Part shown: piece after piece, positions 9,009 through 17,249 of the stretch
How positions within the stretch are numbered: the first letter of the stretch is position 1
Layout of the letters: every line of letters starts with the position of its first letter
NCBI RefSeq assembly: GCF_046348265.1
Contig: NZ_JAXMEO010000005.1
Strand: one strand, 5' to 3'
DNA length: 64,000 bases
From: Pelomonas sp937871895
GTDB taxonomy: Bacteria; Pseudomonadota; Gammaproteobacteria; Burkholderiales; Burkholderiaceae_C
Translations under genes and position numbers: made by a program
The notes under the pieces: model-generated
The model's database searches: none
What the model was told of the DNA's origin: nothing
Seen by the model: the letters and a program-made list of their open reading frames with translations, nothing else

Positions 9009-9108
9009 CGTCTACCCAACCGCGAAGCCTCGTGGGCGGGGTCGGCGCCGAGGCAGGCCAGGGGTGAGCACAATACTGGTCTTTCCAGAAAAAGACCCGC
9101 ACCGAGAC

Positions 9109-9654
9109 ATGAGCACTTCGACCCCCGCCAGCCAGCGCGAACTGGGCCGCCATTCCTATGACCGTGATGCCCTGATTGCCTGCGGCCATGGCGAGCTGTT
9201 CGGCCCCGGCAACGCCCGCCTGCCGCTGCCCAATATGCTGATGTTCGACCGCATCACGCACATCGACGACGCGAGCGGCCCGCACGGCAAGGGGCGTCTG
9301 GTGGCCGAGCTCGACATCCGGCCCGACCTCTGGTTCTTTGGCTGCCACTTTGAGAGCGACCCGGTGATGCCCGGCTGCCTGGGCCTGGATGCACTGTGGC
9401 AGTTGGTCGGCTTCTGGCTCGGCTGGCGCGGCAACCCGGGGCGCGGGCGCGCGTTGGGTGCCGGTGAGATCAAGTTCTTCGGCCAGGTGCTGCCGAACGC
9501 GCAGAAGGTGACCTACGAGCTCGACTTCAAGCGCGTCATCGAGCGCAAGCTGGTGATGGGCATTGCCGACGGCCGCGTGCTGGTCGATGGCCGCGAGATC
9601 TACAGCGCGACCGACCTGAAGGTTGGCCTCTTCACCACCACGGAGGCCTTCTGA
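9109..9654 (+). CDS. fabA: 3-hydroxydecanoyl-ACP dehydratase/isomerase FabA
   Basis: The 181-residue protein has the FabA hot-dog fold signature GCHFESDPVMPGCLGLDALW with active-site His80 and Asp94, spaced as in E. coli His70/Asp84. Length is close to the usual 171. It dehydrates 3-hydroxyacyl-ACP and isomerises trans-2- to cis-3-decenoyl-ACP, starting anaerobic unsaturated fatty acid synthesis in the cytoplasm. The TGA overlaps the fabB ATG (TGATG), so the two are translationally coupled as in many proteobacteria. The ATG at 9109 gives the expected N-terminus. Confidence 0.97.
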   Translation: MSTSTPASQRELGRHSYDRDALIACGHGELFGPGNARLPLPNMLMFDRITHIDDASGPHGKGRLVAELDIRPDLWFFGCHFESDPVMPGCLGLDALWQLVGFWLGWRGNPGRGRALGAGEIKFFGQVLPNAQKVTYELDFKRVIERKLVMGIADGRVLVDGREIYSATDLKVGLFTTTEAF

Positions 9655-10865
9655 TGCTGCGCCGTGTCGTCGTCACGGGCCAGGGCATCGTCTCTAGTCT
9701 CGGCAACAACATCGCCGAGGTGGACGCGAGCCTGCGCGCCGCGCGCTCGGGCATCCGCTTCAACCCGACGTACGCCGAGCGCGGCATGCGCTGCCAGGTC
9801 AGTGGCCGCCCCAGCATCGACCTTGAAGCCAGCATCGACCGCCGCACCCTCCGCTTCATGGGCGACGCGGCGGCCTATACCTACCTGGCGATGCAGCAGG
9901 CCATTGAGCAATCGGGTCTGCAGCCGCACGAGGTCTCGAACCCGCGCACCGGCCTCGTCGCCGGCTCGGGCGGTGCCTCCAGCATGAACCAGGTCTGGGC
10001 CGCCGACACCCTGCGCGCCAAGGGCGTCAAGCGCGTCGGGCCCATGATGGTCACGCGCTGCATGGCCAGCACGGTCTCGGCCTGCCTGGCCACGCCCTTT
10101 GCCATCAAGGGTGTCAACTACTCGATCACCTCGGCCTGCTCCACCAGCGCGCACTGCATCGGCCACGCCGCGCAGCTGATCGCCTGGGGCCAGCAAGATG
10201 TGGTCTTTGCTGGTGGTGGCGAGGAAGAGAGCTGGGAGATGTCGGTCCTGTTCGACGCCATGGGCGCCATGTCTGCCGGCCGCAATGACGACCCCGAGCA
10301 CGCCGCCCGCGCCTTCGACACCGGCCGCGACGGCTTTGTCATCGCCGGTGGTGGCGGCATGCTCGTGCTCGAATCGCTGGAGCACGCCCAGGCGCGCGGC
10401 GCCACCATCCTCGCGGAGCTGGTCGGCTTCGGCGCCACGTCGGACGGCCACGACATGGTCGCCCCGTCCGGCGAAGGCGCCGTGCGCTGCATGCAGCAGG
10501 CCCTCAGCACCGTCAAGACGCCCGTGGACTACCTCAACGCCCACGGCACCTCGACCCCCGTGGGCGACGCTGCCGAACTCGGCGCGGTGCGCGAAGTCTT
10601 TGGTGCCAACGCGCCGATGATCAGCTCCACCAAGTCCATCTCCGGCCACTCGCTCGGCGCGGCCGGCGTGCAGGAGGCCATCTACTCGCTGCTGATGCTG
10701 CAAGGCGGCTACGCCACCGCGTCCGCCAACATCGAGAACCTCGACCCCGCCGCCGAAGGCCTGAAGGTCCTGCGCGAGCGCCATGACGGCCCCATCAACA
10801 CCGTCATGTCCAACAGCTTTGGCTTTGGCGGGACGAACGCGACCTTGGTGTTCACGAAGTTCTGA
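9654..10865 (+). CDS. fabB: 3-oxoacyl-ACP synthase I FabB
   Basis: The 403-residue beta-ketoacyl-ACP synthase has the Cys-His-His triad: Cys162 in ITSACSTSAHC, His297 in NAHGTSTPVGD and His332 in KSISGHSLGAAG. The C-terminal NSFGFGGTNATLVF is canonical. With the overlapping fabA it forms the unsaturated fatty acid pair: FabB elongates cis-3-decenoyl-ACP. The coupling to fabA distinguishes it from FabF. A hairpin just downstream may end the operon. Confidence 0.96.
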   Translation: MLRRVVVTGQGIVSSLGNNIAEVDASLRAARSGIRFNPTYAERGMRCQVSGRPSIDLEASIDRRTLRFMGDAAAYTYLAMQQAIEQSGLQPHEVSNPRTGLVAGSGGASSMNQVWAADTLRAKGVKRVGPMMVTRCMASTVSACLATPFAIKGVNYSITSACSTSAHCIGHAAQLIAWGQQDVVFAGGGEEESWEMSVLFDAMGAMSAGRNDDPEHAARAFDTGRDGFVIAGGGGMLVLESLEHAQARGATILAELVGFGATSDGHDMVAPSGEGAVRCMQQALSTVKTPVDYLNAHGTSTPVGDAAELGAVREVFGANAPMISSTKSISGHSLGAAGVQEAIYSLLMLQGGYATASANIENLDPAAEGLKVLRERHDGPINTVMSNSFGFGGTNATLVFTKF

Positions 10866-10878
10866 CGCTTGTTTGGGT

Positions 10879-10920
10879 AAGCCAGGTAGGGCGGGCCGAG
10901 GCCCGCGCATGACTTGGCTT
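10879..10920 (+). terminator. Possible fabAB terminator hairpin
   Basis: Nested complementarity: AAGCCA at 10879-10884 faces TGGCTT at 10915-10920, and GCGGGCC (10891-10897) pairs with GGCCCGC (10900-10906). No good T-tract follows, so this may be a weak or Rho-assisted terminator. Confidence 0.4.
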
Positions 10921-11032
10921 TGGGGCGCGGTTTGAATGCGCCTCTGCCGCCGTCGGGTCGGCAAAGTCCCGCCCGGGCTGTCTGTGGCGGCGTGGGGTCA
11001 GCGGCGACGAGGCGAGTGGGCGGGTGCGAGCG

Positions 11033-11264
11033 CTATCGGAAACACCCGCGCTCCACCCGACACTGAAAGCACCCGAACTTCGAGCGGATGTGCACATAGG
11101 CCACGCTGGAGTCGCTGAGGATGCGTTCGCAGGCGGTGCTGAGCTCTGGGCCGGGGAGGGCTTGGCCGGTGTCGTAGCGGATGCAGTCGTCGGGGCCGTA
11201 GCCGCGGATCAGCGCGGTGCTCGCGCGTCGTGCCGTTTCCGGACTTGTGATTGCGAACTTTCAT
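11033..11264 (-). pseudogene. Small Cys-containing hypothetical protein, apparently frameshifted near its start
   Basis: A well-composed minus-strand frame encodes LIRGYGPDDCIRYDTGQALP, then a segment with STACERILSD, and ends in FGCFQCRVERGCFR before a stop at 11033-11035. Codon third positions are almost all G/C, as in real genes nearby. The frame opens after a TGA at 11261-11263 and contains no ATG, GTG or TTG. An ATG at 11264, one base out of frame, would give a plausible N-terminus (MKVRNHKSG). A single-base slip near the start would restore a protein of about 77 residues. Cys pairs suggest metal binding or disulfides. Function unknown; it could instead use a non-standard start. Confidence 0.35.
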
Positions 11265-11337
11265 CGCTACGGGGCGCGCATTGCGGCGCGGGCGCAGGTG
11301 AAATGCCGGCCGACCTTGGCAACCTTCTCGGGCCCTG

Positions 11338-13287
11338 ATGACGAAACGACGCAATCTTGGTGTGGTGGGCGTGGCGCTGGCCGCTGCGCTGTGGGCAACG
11401 CAAGCGCTGGCTGCGGACGCGGTGCTGCGCTCGCCCAATGGGCAGGTGGTGCTGCGTGTGGCGCGGGACGGCGCGAGCTTCAGCCTGCAGCGGCGGGGCG
11501 AGGCGGTACTGGCGCCGTCGCCGCTGGGGCTGGACCTGGCGGGCGAGGCGCCGCTGGGGCGCTTGGTGCTGGAGCAGCGGCGCGATGAGGTGCAGGACCG
11601 GCGCATCCCGCTGGTCGCGACCAAGGCCGCGAGTGCGCGGGACCACTACCGGGGCGCGACGCTGAGCTTCCGCGAGCAGGGCGGTGAGCGCCGCTTGCTG
11701 CTGGACCTGCGCGCCTATGACGACGGCGTGGCGCTGCGCTACCGCATGGAAGGATCACAGCCCGTGCAACTGGCAGGCGAGCGCACGGGCTTTGTGCCGG
11801 CGGGCGACCCGAGCTGCCTGGTCTCCGAGGCCAAACCTTCGCACGAGGTTTCGTTCGAGCGCGCGCGCTTCTCGCAGCTGCGCACCGACAAGCCGTATGA
11901 CGTGCCCCTGGTCTGCGCCACGCCCTCGGGGCGCACGCATTACGCGATCGCGCAGGCCCATCTGGAGGGCTACACCGGCGCCGCGCTGTGGCGCGAGGGG
12001 CCAGCGTTGCGCGTCAAACTGGCCGCGCCGCCCCAGCGGCCGCAGCCGGCCTATGTGTCGGCTGCCGGGCTGCGCACGGCGTGGCGTGCGGTGATGCTGG
12101 CGGACCGGGCGGGCGAGCTGATCGAGTCGCACCTCATCGGCAACCTCAACCCCGCGCCGCAACCGGGCGCGTATGGCGACTTCAAGTGGGTCAAGCCCGG
12201 CAAGGCGGCATGGGACTGGTGGTCGGGCCCGCTCGCGGGCATGAAGCCCGATATGGCGGCCTACCGCCGCTTCATCGACTTTGCGGCCGAGGCCGGCTTG
12301 CCCTACTACCTGATCGACGCGGGCTGGGCCTGGGCCAGCAACTACAACGACGTCTGGGTGGCCAAGCCCGAGACCGACATCACCCGGCCGGCCGAGGGCA
12401 TCGACGTTGAGGAACTGGTCCGCTATGGCGAGGCCAAGGGCGTGGGCATCCTGCTCTGGGCGCACTGGCAGCACGTGGCCGACCGCATGGACCTGGTGCT
12501 CGACACCTATGCGCGCTGGGGCGTGAAGGGCGTCAAGATCGACTTCCTGGAGCGTGAGGATCAGGAGATGGTCGCCTTCTACCAACGAGTAGCCGAGGCG
12601 ACGGCCGCGCGCGGCCTGCTGCTGGACTTGCACGGCGCCTATGTGCCCGCCGGGCTGCAGCGCAGCTTCCCCAACTTCATCACCCAGGAGGGCGTGCTGG
12701 GCGCCGAGTGGAACAAGATGACCAAGCAGGTCACGCCGCGCCACAACCTGATGCTGCCCTTCACGCGCATGCTGGCTGGTCCCATCGACTACACGCCAGG
12801 CGGCTTCCGCCACGCGAGCCCGGCGGCCTTCGAGGTGCGCGCCGAGCTGCCGCTGACGCAAACCACGCGCGGCCAGGCGTTGGCGATGTATGTGGTCTAT
12901 GACAGCCCGCTGCAGATGGTGTCGGACGACCCCAGCGCCTACCGAGACGGCGCGGGTGAGGCAGCCGGCTTCGACTTCATCCGCCGCGTACCCACGGCCT
13001 GGGATGAGACGCGATTCCTGAGCGGTGAGCCCGGCGAGCACATCGTGCTGGCGCGGCGCCAGGGCCGCAGCTGGTACCTGGGCGCGATGACCTCCGACAC
13101 GGCGCGCGAGGCGCGCCTACCCTTGCGCTTCCTCGGCCCCGGCCGTTGGCGCGCCACCGTCTGGCAAGACGGCGCCACCGCCAACGACGTGCAGCGCAGT
13201 GAACGCACCGTGACCCGCGCCGAGGAGCTGAGCCTGCCGCTCGCCGCCACGGGCGGGGCGGTGGTGGTGCTGGAGCCGCTGCGCTGA
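11338..13287 (+). CDS. Secreted glycoside hydrolase family 97 enzyme
   Basis: The 649-residue product starts with a signal peptide (VVGVALAAALWATQALAADA). It follows GH97 organisation: N-terminal beta-sandwich, a central (beta/alpha)8 barrel (FKWVKPGKAAWDWWSG, YYLIDAGWAW, KGVKIDFLEREDQEM) and a C-terminal beta domain. Asp402 in KIDF and Glu451 in TQEGVLGAEW sit where retaining alpha-galactosidase-type GH97 enzymes have nucleophile and acid/base; the inverting SusB-type uses Glu instead, so a retaining enzyme is more likely. It probably cleaves alpha-glycosides in the periplasm. No sugar transporter adjoins it, so its glycan is unknown. Confidence 0.9.
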   Translation: MTKRRNLGVVGVALAAALWATQALAADAVLRSPNGQVVLRVARDGASFSLQRRGEAVLAPSPLGLDLAGEAPLGRLVLEQRRDEVQDRRIPLVATKAASARDHYRGATLSFREQGGERRLLLDLRAYDDGVALRYRMEGSQPVQLAGERTGFVPAGDPSCLVSEAKPSHEVSFERARFSQLRTDKPYDVPLVCATPSGRTHYAIAQAHLEGYTGAALWREGPALRVKLAAPPQRPQPAYVSAAGLRTAWRAVMLADRAGELIESHLIGNLNPAPQPGAYGDFKWVKPGKAAWDWWSGPLAGMKPDMAAYRRFIDFAAEAGLPYYLIDAGWAWASNYNDVWVAKPETDITRPAEGIDVEELVRYGEAKGVGILLWAHWQHVADRMDLVLDTYARWGVKGVKIDFLEREDQEMVAFYQRVAEATAARGLLLDLHGAYVPAGLQRSFPNFITQEGVLGAEWNKMTKQVTPRHNLMLPFTRMLAGPIDYTPGGFRHASPAAFEVRAELPLTQTTRGQALAMYVVYDSPLQMVSDDPSAYRDGAGEAAGFDFIRRVPTAWDETRFLSGEPGEHIVLARRQGRSWYLGAMTSDTAREARLPLRFLGPGRWRATVWQDGATANDVQRSERTVTRAEELSLPLAATGGAVVVLEPLR

Positions 13288-13290
13288 GGT

Positions 13291-13692
13291 TTATCCGCGC
13301 AGCCAGGCCACCAGCGCCGGCACGGCCACAAGCGCCGCGAGGCCGAAGACCAGCAGGTTGCCGGTGCGGGGGTCGAAGTCGCTGAAGGCTTTGGCCCAGC
13401 TGCGGCGCAGCAGGAACCTGCCGAGCAGGATGTCGAAGCTGGCCATGAAGGCGGCGAGCACGGCCCCGAGTGCCAGGTGCGGGCCCCAGCCGCATAGGCC
13501 GATGTCGGGCACCAGAAGCCAGCAAATGGTGAAGGCCAGCAGCGTGCCGCTGACGATGCTCAGGCGCAGCGCGAGCGCCTTGCCAAGCCGAGGCACGACC
13601 AGCACCGTGCGCGCGATGCCGTGCAGGGTCTCGGCGCCGGCCAAGACGACGCAGAGCGAGACGACGCGGATCACGGTGTCGGTGCTGGGCAT
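13291..13692 (-). CDS. Small integral membrane protein of unknown function
   Basis: The 133-residue product has four hydrophobic helices (VIRVVSLCVVLAGAETLHGI, ALRLSIVSGTLLAFTICWLL, a third ending ILLGRFLL, and LLVFGLAALVAVPALVAWL). It ends in a short loop before the GH97 gene, which runs convergently with a 3-bp gap. The start is placed at the ATG at 13692 (MPSTDTV); an upstream TTG-type extension adds polar residues and is less likely. No family was recognised. It follows infA on the same strand with a 76-bp gap. Confidence 0.65.
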   Translation of the reverse strand: MPSTDTVIRVVSLCVVLAGAETLHGIARTVLVVPRLGKALALRLSIVSGTLLAFTICWLLVPDIGLCGWGPHLALGAVLAAFMASFDILLGRFLLRRSWAKAFSDFDPRTGNLLVFGLAALVAVPALVAWLRG

Positions 13693-13768
13693 GGTGGCTG
13701 GATTCTTGGCCGGCGCAGCCACCCCGCCTTTGCGCTGCATCAGAACCGGACGCGCCGGCTCGAGAGCT

Positions 13769-14005
13769 TTAGTTGAAGGTGCGCCGTTCCAGGTGCCGGA
13801 AGGTGATGCGGCCCTTGCTCAGGTCGTAGGTCGAGAGCTCGAGCGTGACGGCGTCACCCGCGAGGATGCGGATGTGGTGCTTGCGCATCTTGCCGCCCGT
13901 GTAGGCGATGACCTCATGGCCGTTCTCGAGCTTGACCCGAAAGCGCGAGTCCGGAAGTACTTCGTTGACGGTGCCGCGCATTTCGATGAGCTCTTCCTTG
14001 GCCAT
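13769..14005 (-). CDS. infA: Translation initiation factor IF-1
   Basis: The 78-residue OB-fold protein starts MAKEELIEMRGTVNEVLPDS and contains the IF-1 motifs GHEVIAYTGGKMRKHHIRI and KGRITFRHLERR. IF-1 binds the ribosomal A site region of 30S subunits and helps IF-2/IF-3 select initiator tRNA. AAGGAT precedes the ATG. It lies outside the spc ribosomal operon, beside cspA. That placement suggests a second infA paralogue of the kind found in Burkholderiales, possibly cold-inducible. Confidence 0.95.
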   Translation of the reverse strand: MAKEELIEMRGTVNEVLPDSRFRVKLENGHEVIAYTGGKMRKHHIRILAGDAVTLELSTYDLSKGRITFRHLERRTFN

Positions 14006-14040
14006 GGGGATCCTTCAGGTGAATGGTTGAACGAGCGGAA

Positions 14041-14256
14041 TCAATGACGCAGCGCCCAGGCGACGCCCTCTGATTGGGCAAAGCGCAGGGCTGCATCGGC
14101 CGAACCGAAACGGGGCTCGAAGCGCCAGATCCGGTCGGTGCTCGCGGCGCCTTGGCCGGAGCGGATGGACACCGACGCGACGAACTGGCCGTCGGGGTCG
14201 GGGAGGGACATGGGTGAGACAGAGAAGCGCCCCACCTCAATGCTGTTCTTGTGCAT
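14041..14256 (-). CDS. Small hypothetical protein between cspA and infA
   Basis: The 71-residue product (MHKNSIEVGRFSVSP...) has an alternating pattern compatible with a beta-rich fold: FSVSPMSLPDPDGQFVASVS, then RIWRFEPRF, then a helix ending in EGVAWAL. The ATG at 14256 is the first reasonable start; the longer frame upstream has anomalous composition. It lies on the same strand as cspA and infA. Function unknown, but its placement suggests a role in the cold-shock or translation response. Confidence 0.6.
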   Translation of the reverse strand: MHKNSIEVGRFSVSPMSLPDPDGQFVASVSIRSGQGAASTDRIWRFEPRFGSADAALRFAQSEGVAWALRH

Positions 14257-14445
14257 ATGGCTTGAGGTGTGTGCGCCTTGATCGTGCGCCTCCAAGGGCT
14301 GCGTGAGCAGCCGCTGCCCCCAATGTTGCGGGGCGAGGCCTGCCGGGACTGCCCGGGCAGGCATCAAGAGGCGGGAACCGTCTTGGCGCGGTTTTAAACA
14401 GGAGCGCAGCAATGCGCCCCGAGGGGTGGCCCGTGGGGCCGCAGT

Positions 14446-14658
14446 TCAGAGCGAACGGATGTTCGAGGCTTGCAGGCCCTTGGGGCCTTCCTTGACCTCG
14501 AACTCCACCTGCGCGCCTTCAGCCAGGCTGCGGAAGCCGCCGCCGTTGCGGATTTCGCTGTGGTGGGCGAACAGGTCCTTGGTGCCGTCAGCCGGGGTGA
14601 TGAAGCCGAAGCCCTTTTCGTCGTTGAACCATTTGACGGTGCCGGTTTGAGTGGCCAT
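14446..14658 (-). CDS. cspA: Cold-shock protein, CspA family
   Basis: The 70-residue protein is a complete cold-shock domain: TGTVKWFNDEKGFGFITPAD carries RNP1 (KGFGFI) and DLFAHHSEI carries the RNP2-like motif. It binds single-stranded RNA and DNA and melts structure at low temperature. AAAGGA seven bases before the ATG is a good ribosome site. The long structured leader upstream is typical of cold-regulated csp genes. Confidence 0.95.
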   Translation of the reverse strand: MATQTGTVKWFNDEKGFGFITPADGTKDLFAHHSEIRNGGGFRSLAEGAQVEFEVKEGPKGLQASNIRSL

Positions 14659-14830
14659 CGTGTTTCCTTTGCAGAAGATTGAATAAACAAAAGCACTCCG
14701 GGCACCACCATGGTGGCCGGAGACAGAAACACTCAAGAGCAATCAGGGGGTGAAGCTGTAGCGAGCCGCTCGCGAAGGGGGTCACGGGGCGTGACCGGCG
14801 GGGCTGCAGATAAGACCGGTGAAGAGAGGT
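14659..14830 (-). promoter_or_regulatory. cspA 5' leader with strong hairpin
   Basis: About 200 bases upstream of cspA lack genes. Positions 14696-14722 form a hairpin: CTCCGG pairs with CCGGAG, and the perfect palindrome CCACCATGGTGG (14705-14716) lies inside it. It sits 38-64 bases 5' of the cspA ATG, where csp leaders act as temperature-sensitive structures. The leader limits and promoter are not resolved. Confidence 0.45.
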
Positions 14831-14867
14831 CTTGTGCGAATCTATGGCGGCATTGTCGCATGCCCGC

Positions 14868-16055
14868 TCAAGACCCTTCAGAAGTCCTTGGCTGGATGGC
14901 CATCAAGGCCAGCACCGCGCTGAGCCCCAGCCCCGCCGAGACCCACAGCACCTGGGTGCCCAGGCCTGCCAGCAAGACGCCAAAGCTCCAGGGCGCCAGC
15001 GCAGCCGTCAGCCGGCCGGGCAGCATCAGCCAGCCCTGACGCTGGCCATAGCCGGCGGCCCCGAACAGGGCCAGCGGCAGCGTGCCGCGCGTGATGGTCA
15101 GCACGCCATTGCCCGCGCCGTGCAGCAGCGCAAAGCCCGCCGCCGCCGGGGCCCCCAACAGCATCAGCAGCGTGGCGGCCAGCGGGTGCATGCAGGCTGC
15201 CACACGGCCCGACACCAGCGGGTGCAGGCGCCGCAGCACGCCAAACTCCAGCAAGCGCGCCGCTACCTGGGCTGGCCCGATCAAACTGCCCGCCAGCACC
15301 ACGCCGGCCGCCGACACACCCTGCAGCGCCAGCAGGCCCGGCAGGTGCGCGGCGAGTGCCGTGCTGGTGAAGGCCACCACCGCAAACACCCAGGCCAGCA
15401 GGGCGACGGTGAGCGGGCTGGCGGGGGCCGTGGGCTCCGGAGTTTTCGCAGCGGATGGACTGCCAGCGGCCTGGGGCACAGCTTCGACGTCGTGCGCCGG
15501 CCGCGCCCGGGGCAGGCTGGCATTGAGCGGCAAGCCGATCAGCAGATGCAGCGCCGCCCAGGCCCAGCAGGCGCCGCGCCACCCGAGGCTGTGCTCCAGC
15601 GCGGCGGTGAGGGGCCAGCCCACGGTGCTGGCAAAGCCGGCGATCAAGGTGATGCCCGTGATGGCACTGCGTGCCTCGCTGCCGTAGAGCCGGGCGAGGG
15701 TGGCAAAGGCTGCGTCGTACAGGCCGGCGCCCATGCCGATGCCCAGCAACAGCCAGGCCGCGCACAAGCCCAGCGGACCCTGCGCCAGGGCCAGCAGCGC
15801 GAGGCCCAGCGCAAAAATGAGATTGGTGCCCATCAGCACCTGGCGACCCCCCCAGCGGTCGATGCGCGCGCCGGCGCGGGGTCCAGTGACGGCCGAGATC
15901 GCCAGCGAGCCTGAGAACACCGCCCACACGGTGGGCTCGCTGAGGCCCACGCCCTGCGCCATGGGCCCGATCAGCAGGGCCGGCAGGTAGAAGCTCGACC
16001 CCCAGGCCAGCGTCTGCGACAGCCCGAGGGCAATGACGACACGGTGGCGGCTCAT
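14868..16055 (-). CDS. Major facilitator superfamily transporter in the arsenic operon
   Basis: The 395-residue protein has about 12 hydrophobic helices with the MFS loop 2-3 motif region (GPRAGARIDRWGGRQVLMG) and a polar central loop around residues 195-220. The start is the ATG at 16055 (MSRHRVVIALGLSQTLAWGS); the longer frame upstream overlaps the aquaporin gene in a non-coding register. It begins 11 bp after the aquaporin stop and is the last gene of the ars operon. Substrate unknown; it may export an arsenic species or a trivalent organoarsenical. It is not next to a GAPDH gene, so ArsJ function is not indicated. Confidence 0.82.
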   Translation of the reverse strand: MSRHRVVIALGLSQTLAWGSSFYLPALLIGPMAQGVGLSEPTVWAVFSGSLAISAVTGPRAGARIDRWGGRQVLMGTNLIFALGLALLALAQGPLGLCAAWLLLGIGMGAGLYDAAFATLARLYGSEARSAITGITLIAGFASTVGWPLTAALEHSLGWRGACWAWAALHLLIGLPLNASLPRARPAHDVEAVPQAAGSPSAAKTPEPTAPASPLTVALLAWVFAVVAFTSTALAAHLPGLLALQGVSAAGVVLAGSLIGPAQVAARLLEFGVLRRLHPLVSGRVAACMHPLAATLLMLLGAPAAAGFALLHGAGNGVLTITRGTLPLALFGAAGYGQRQGWLMLPGRLTAALAPWSFGVLLAGLGTQVLWVSAGLGLSAVLALMAIQPRTSEGS

Positions 16056-16066
16056 CGAAGGCGGGG

Positions 16067-16726
16067 TCAGCGGGCGCGAGGGGGGTCTTCGGTCAGCCAG
16101 GATGCCACAAGCACGGCCAGTGCCGCGCCCACCAACTGCGCGCCCACAAAGGCCGGCGCGCTGGCAGGCGCGATGCCGGCAAAGCTGTTGCTGAACATGC
16201 GCCCCATCACGGCGGCCGGGTTGGCAAACGAGGTGGACGCGGTGAACCAATAGGCCGCACCGATGTAGCCCGCCACCATGGCCGGCGCGCGGCCTGCCGG
16301 GGCGCGCAGGATCACGAGCACCAGCCCGAAGGTGGCCACGCATTCGGCCAGCCACAGGCCCGGGCTGCTGCGCAGCTTGGTGGACAGCTGCCATACCGGC
16401 AGGTCAAACATGCCATGCGCGAGCCAGGCCCCGAGCACGGCGCCGCTCAGCTGCACCGCCACGTAGGAAGGGAGCGCCGACCAGGGCAGCGTGCCGCGCC
16501 AGGCCATCACCGCGCTCACGGCCGGGTTGAAGTGCGCACCGCTCACCGGCCCGAAGACCTCGATCAGCACATAGAGCCCGCCCACGGTGGCGAGGGTGTT
16601 GGCCAACAGTGCCAGAGCGACGTTGCCGCCCGAGAGCTGCTCGGCCATCACCCCCGAGCCGATCACCACGGCCAACAGCAGCGTCGTGCCCAGGCCTTCG
16701 GCCAGGAGCTTGCGTGCGAGCGCCAT
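16067..16726 (-). CDS. Aquaporin-family channel, AqpS-like (arsenite channel candidate)
   Basis: The 219-residue MIP protein has six membrane helices and both pore motifs: NPA at 67-69 (GAHFNPAVSA) and NPA at 169-171 (FANPAAVMGR). In some rhizobia an aquaglyceroporin (AqpS) replaces the arsenite pump: arsenite formed by ArsC leaves by diffusion through it. Its position two bases downstream of arsC, with no ArsB or ACR3 in the operon, supports that role here. Water or glycerol transport is the alternative. Confidence 0.88.
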   Translation of the reverse strand: MALARKLLAEGLGTTLLLAVVIGSGVMAEQLSGGNVALALLANTLATVGGLYVLIEVFGPVSGAHFNPAVSAVMAWRGTLPWSALPSYVAVQLSGAVLGAWLAHGMFDLPVWQLSTKLRSSPGLWLAECVATFGLVLVILRAPAGRAPAMVAGYIGAAYWFTASTSFANPAAVMGRMFSNSFAGIAPASAPAFVGAQLVGAALAVLVASWLTEDPPRAR

Positions 16727-16728
16727 GA

Positions 16729-17244
16729 TCAGGACGCGTAGATGGCCGTCATCGCGGCTTGCAGCTCGTCGCGGTTCATGCTGGCTGGCGGCACTTTCAG
16801 CAGTTGCAGCAACTGCAGCATCCGGTAGCCGATGGCCTGGCGCGTCAGCTCAAAAGCGCGGCGCTTGCCTTCGTCGCCACCTTCGGCGTTGGACGGGTCC
16901 GGGTAGCCCCAATGCACCTTGAGCGGCTGACCACCCGTGCCTCCAAAGAACACCGGGCACTGCTCGGCCGCCGCGCTGTCGCAGACCGTGATGACGATGG
17001 AGAGCGGCGGGGCGCTGTCGGCGCTGAACTCGTCCCAGCTCTTGCTGCGGGTGTAGGACGTGTCGATGCCCGCAGCCTGCAGGGCTTCCAGCGCGAAGGG
17101 GTTGATGCGGCCACTGGGCGCACTGCCGGCGCTGTGGGCGCGCACGTCTTTGCCGAGCTTGGCGGCCCAGTGGTTGAGCATGCACTCCGACAGCACGCTG
17201 CGCGCGGAGTTGTGGGTGCAGAGGATGAGGACGTGGGTGGTCAT
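16729..17244 (-). CDS. arsC: Arsenate reductase, low-molecular-weight phosphatase type
   Basis: The 171-residue protein starts with the P-loop VLILCTHNSARS (Cys9), the arsenate-binding nucleophile. Cys88 and Cys96 in TVCDSAAAEQCP are placed like the redox-relay cysteines of thioredoxin-coupled ArsC, and HWGYPDPS is a family motif. It reduces arsenate to arsenite in the cytoplasm. The ATG at 17244 is the natural start. It lies 5 bp after arsI and 2 bp before the aquaporin gene. Confidence 0.93.
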   Translation of the reverse strand: MTTHVLILCTHNSARSVLSECMLNHWAAKLGKDVRAHSAGSAPSGRINPFALEALQAAGIDTSYTRSKSWDEFSADSAPPLSIVITVCDSAAAEQCPVFFGGTGGQPLKVHWGYPDPSNAEGGDEGKRRAFELTRQAIGYRMLQLLQLLKVPPASMNRDELQAAMTAIYAS

Positions 17245-17249
17245 GGGAC

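Noticed and set aside
10998..11624. 208-codon minus-strand frame across the fabB-GH97 gap
   Set aside because: Arg/Pro-rich shadow composition; only the short frame at 11033-11260 in another register looks coding.
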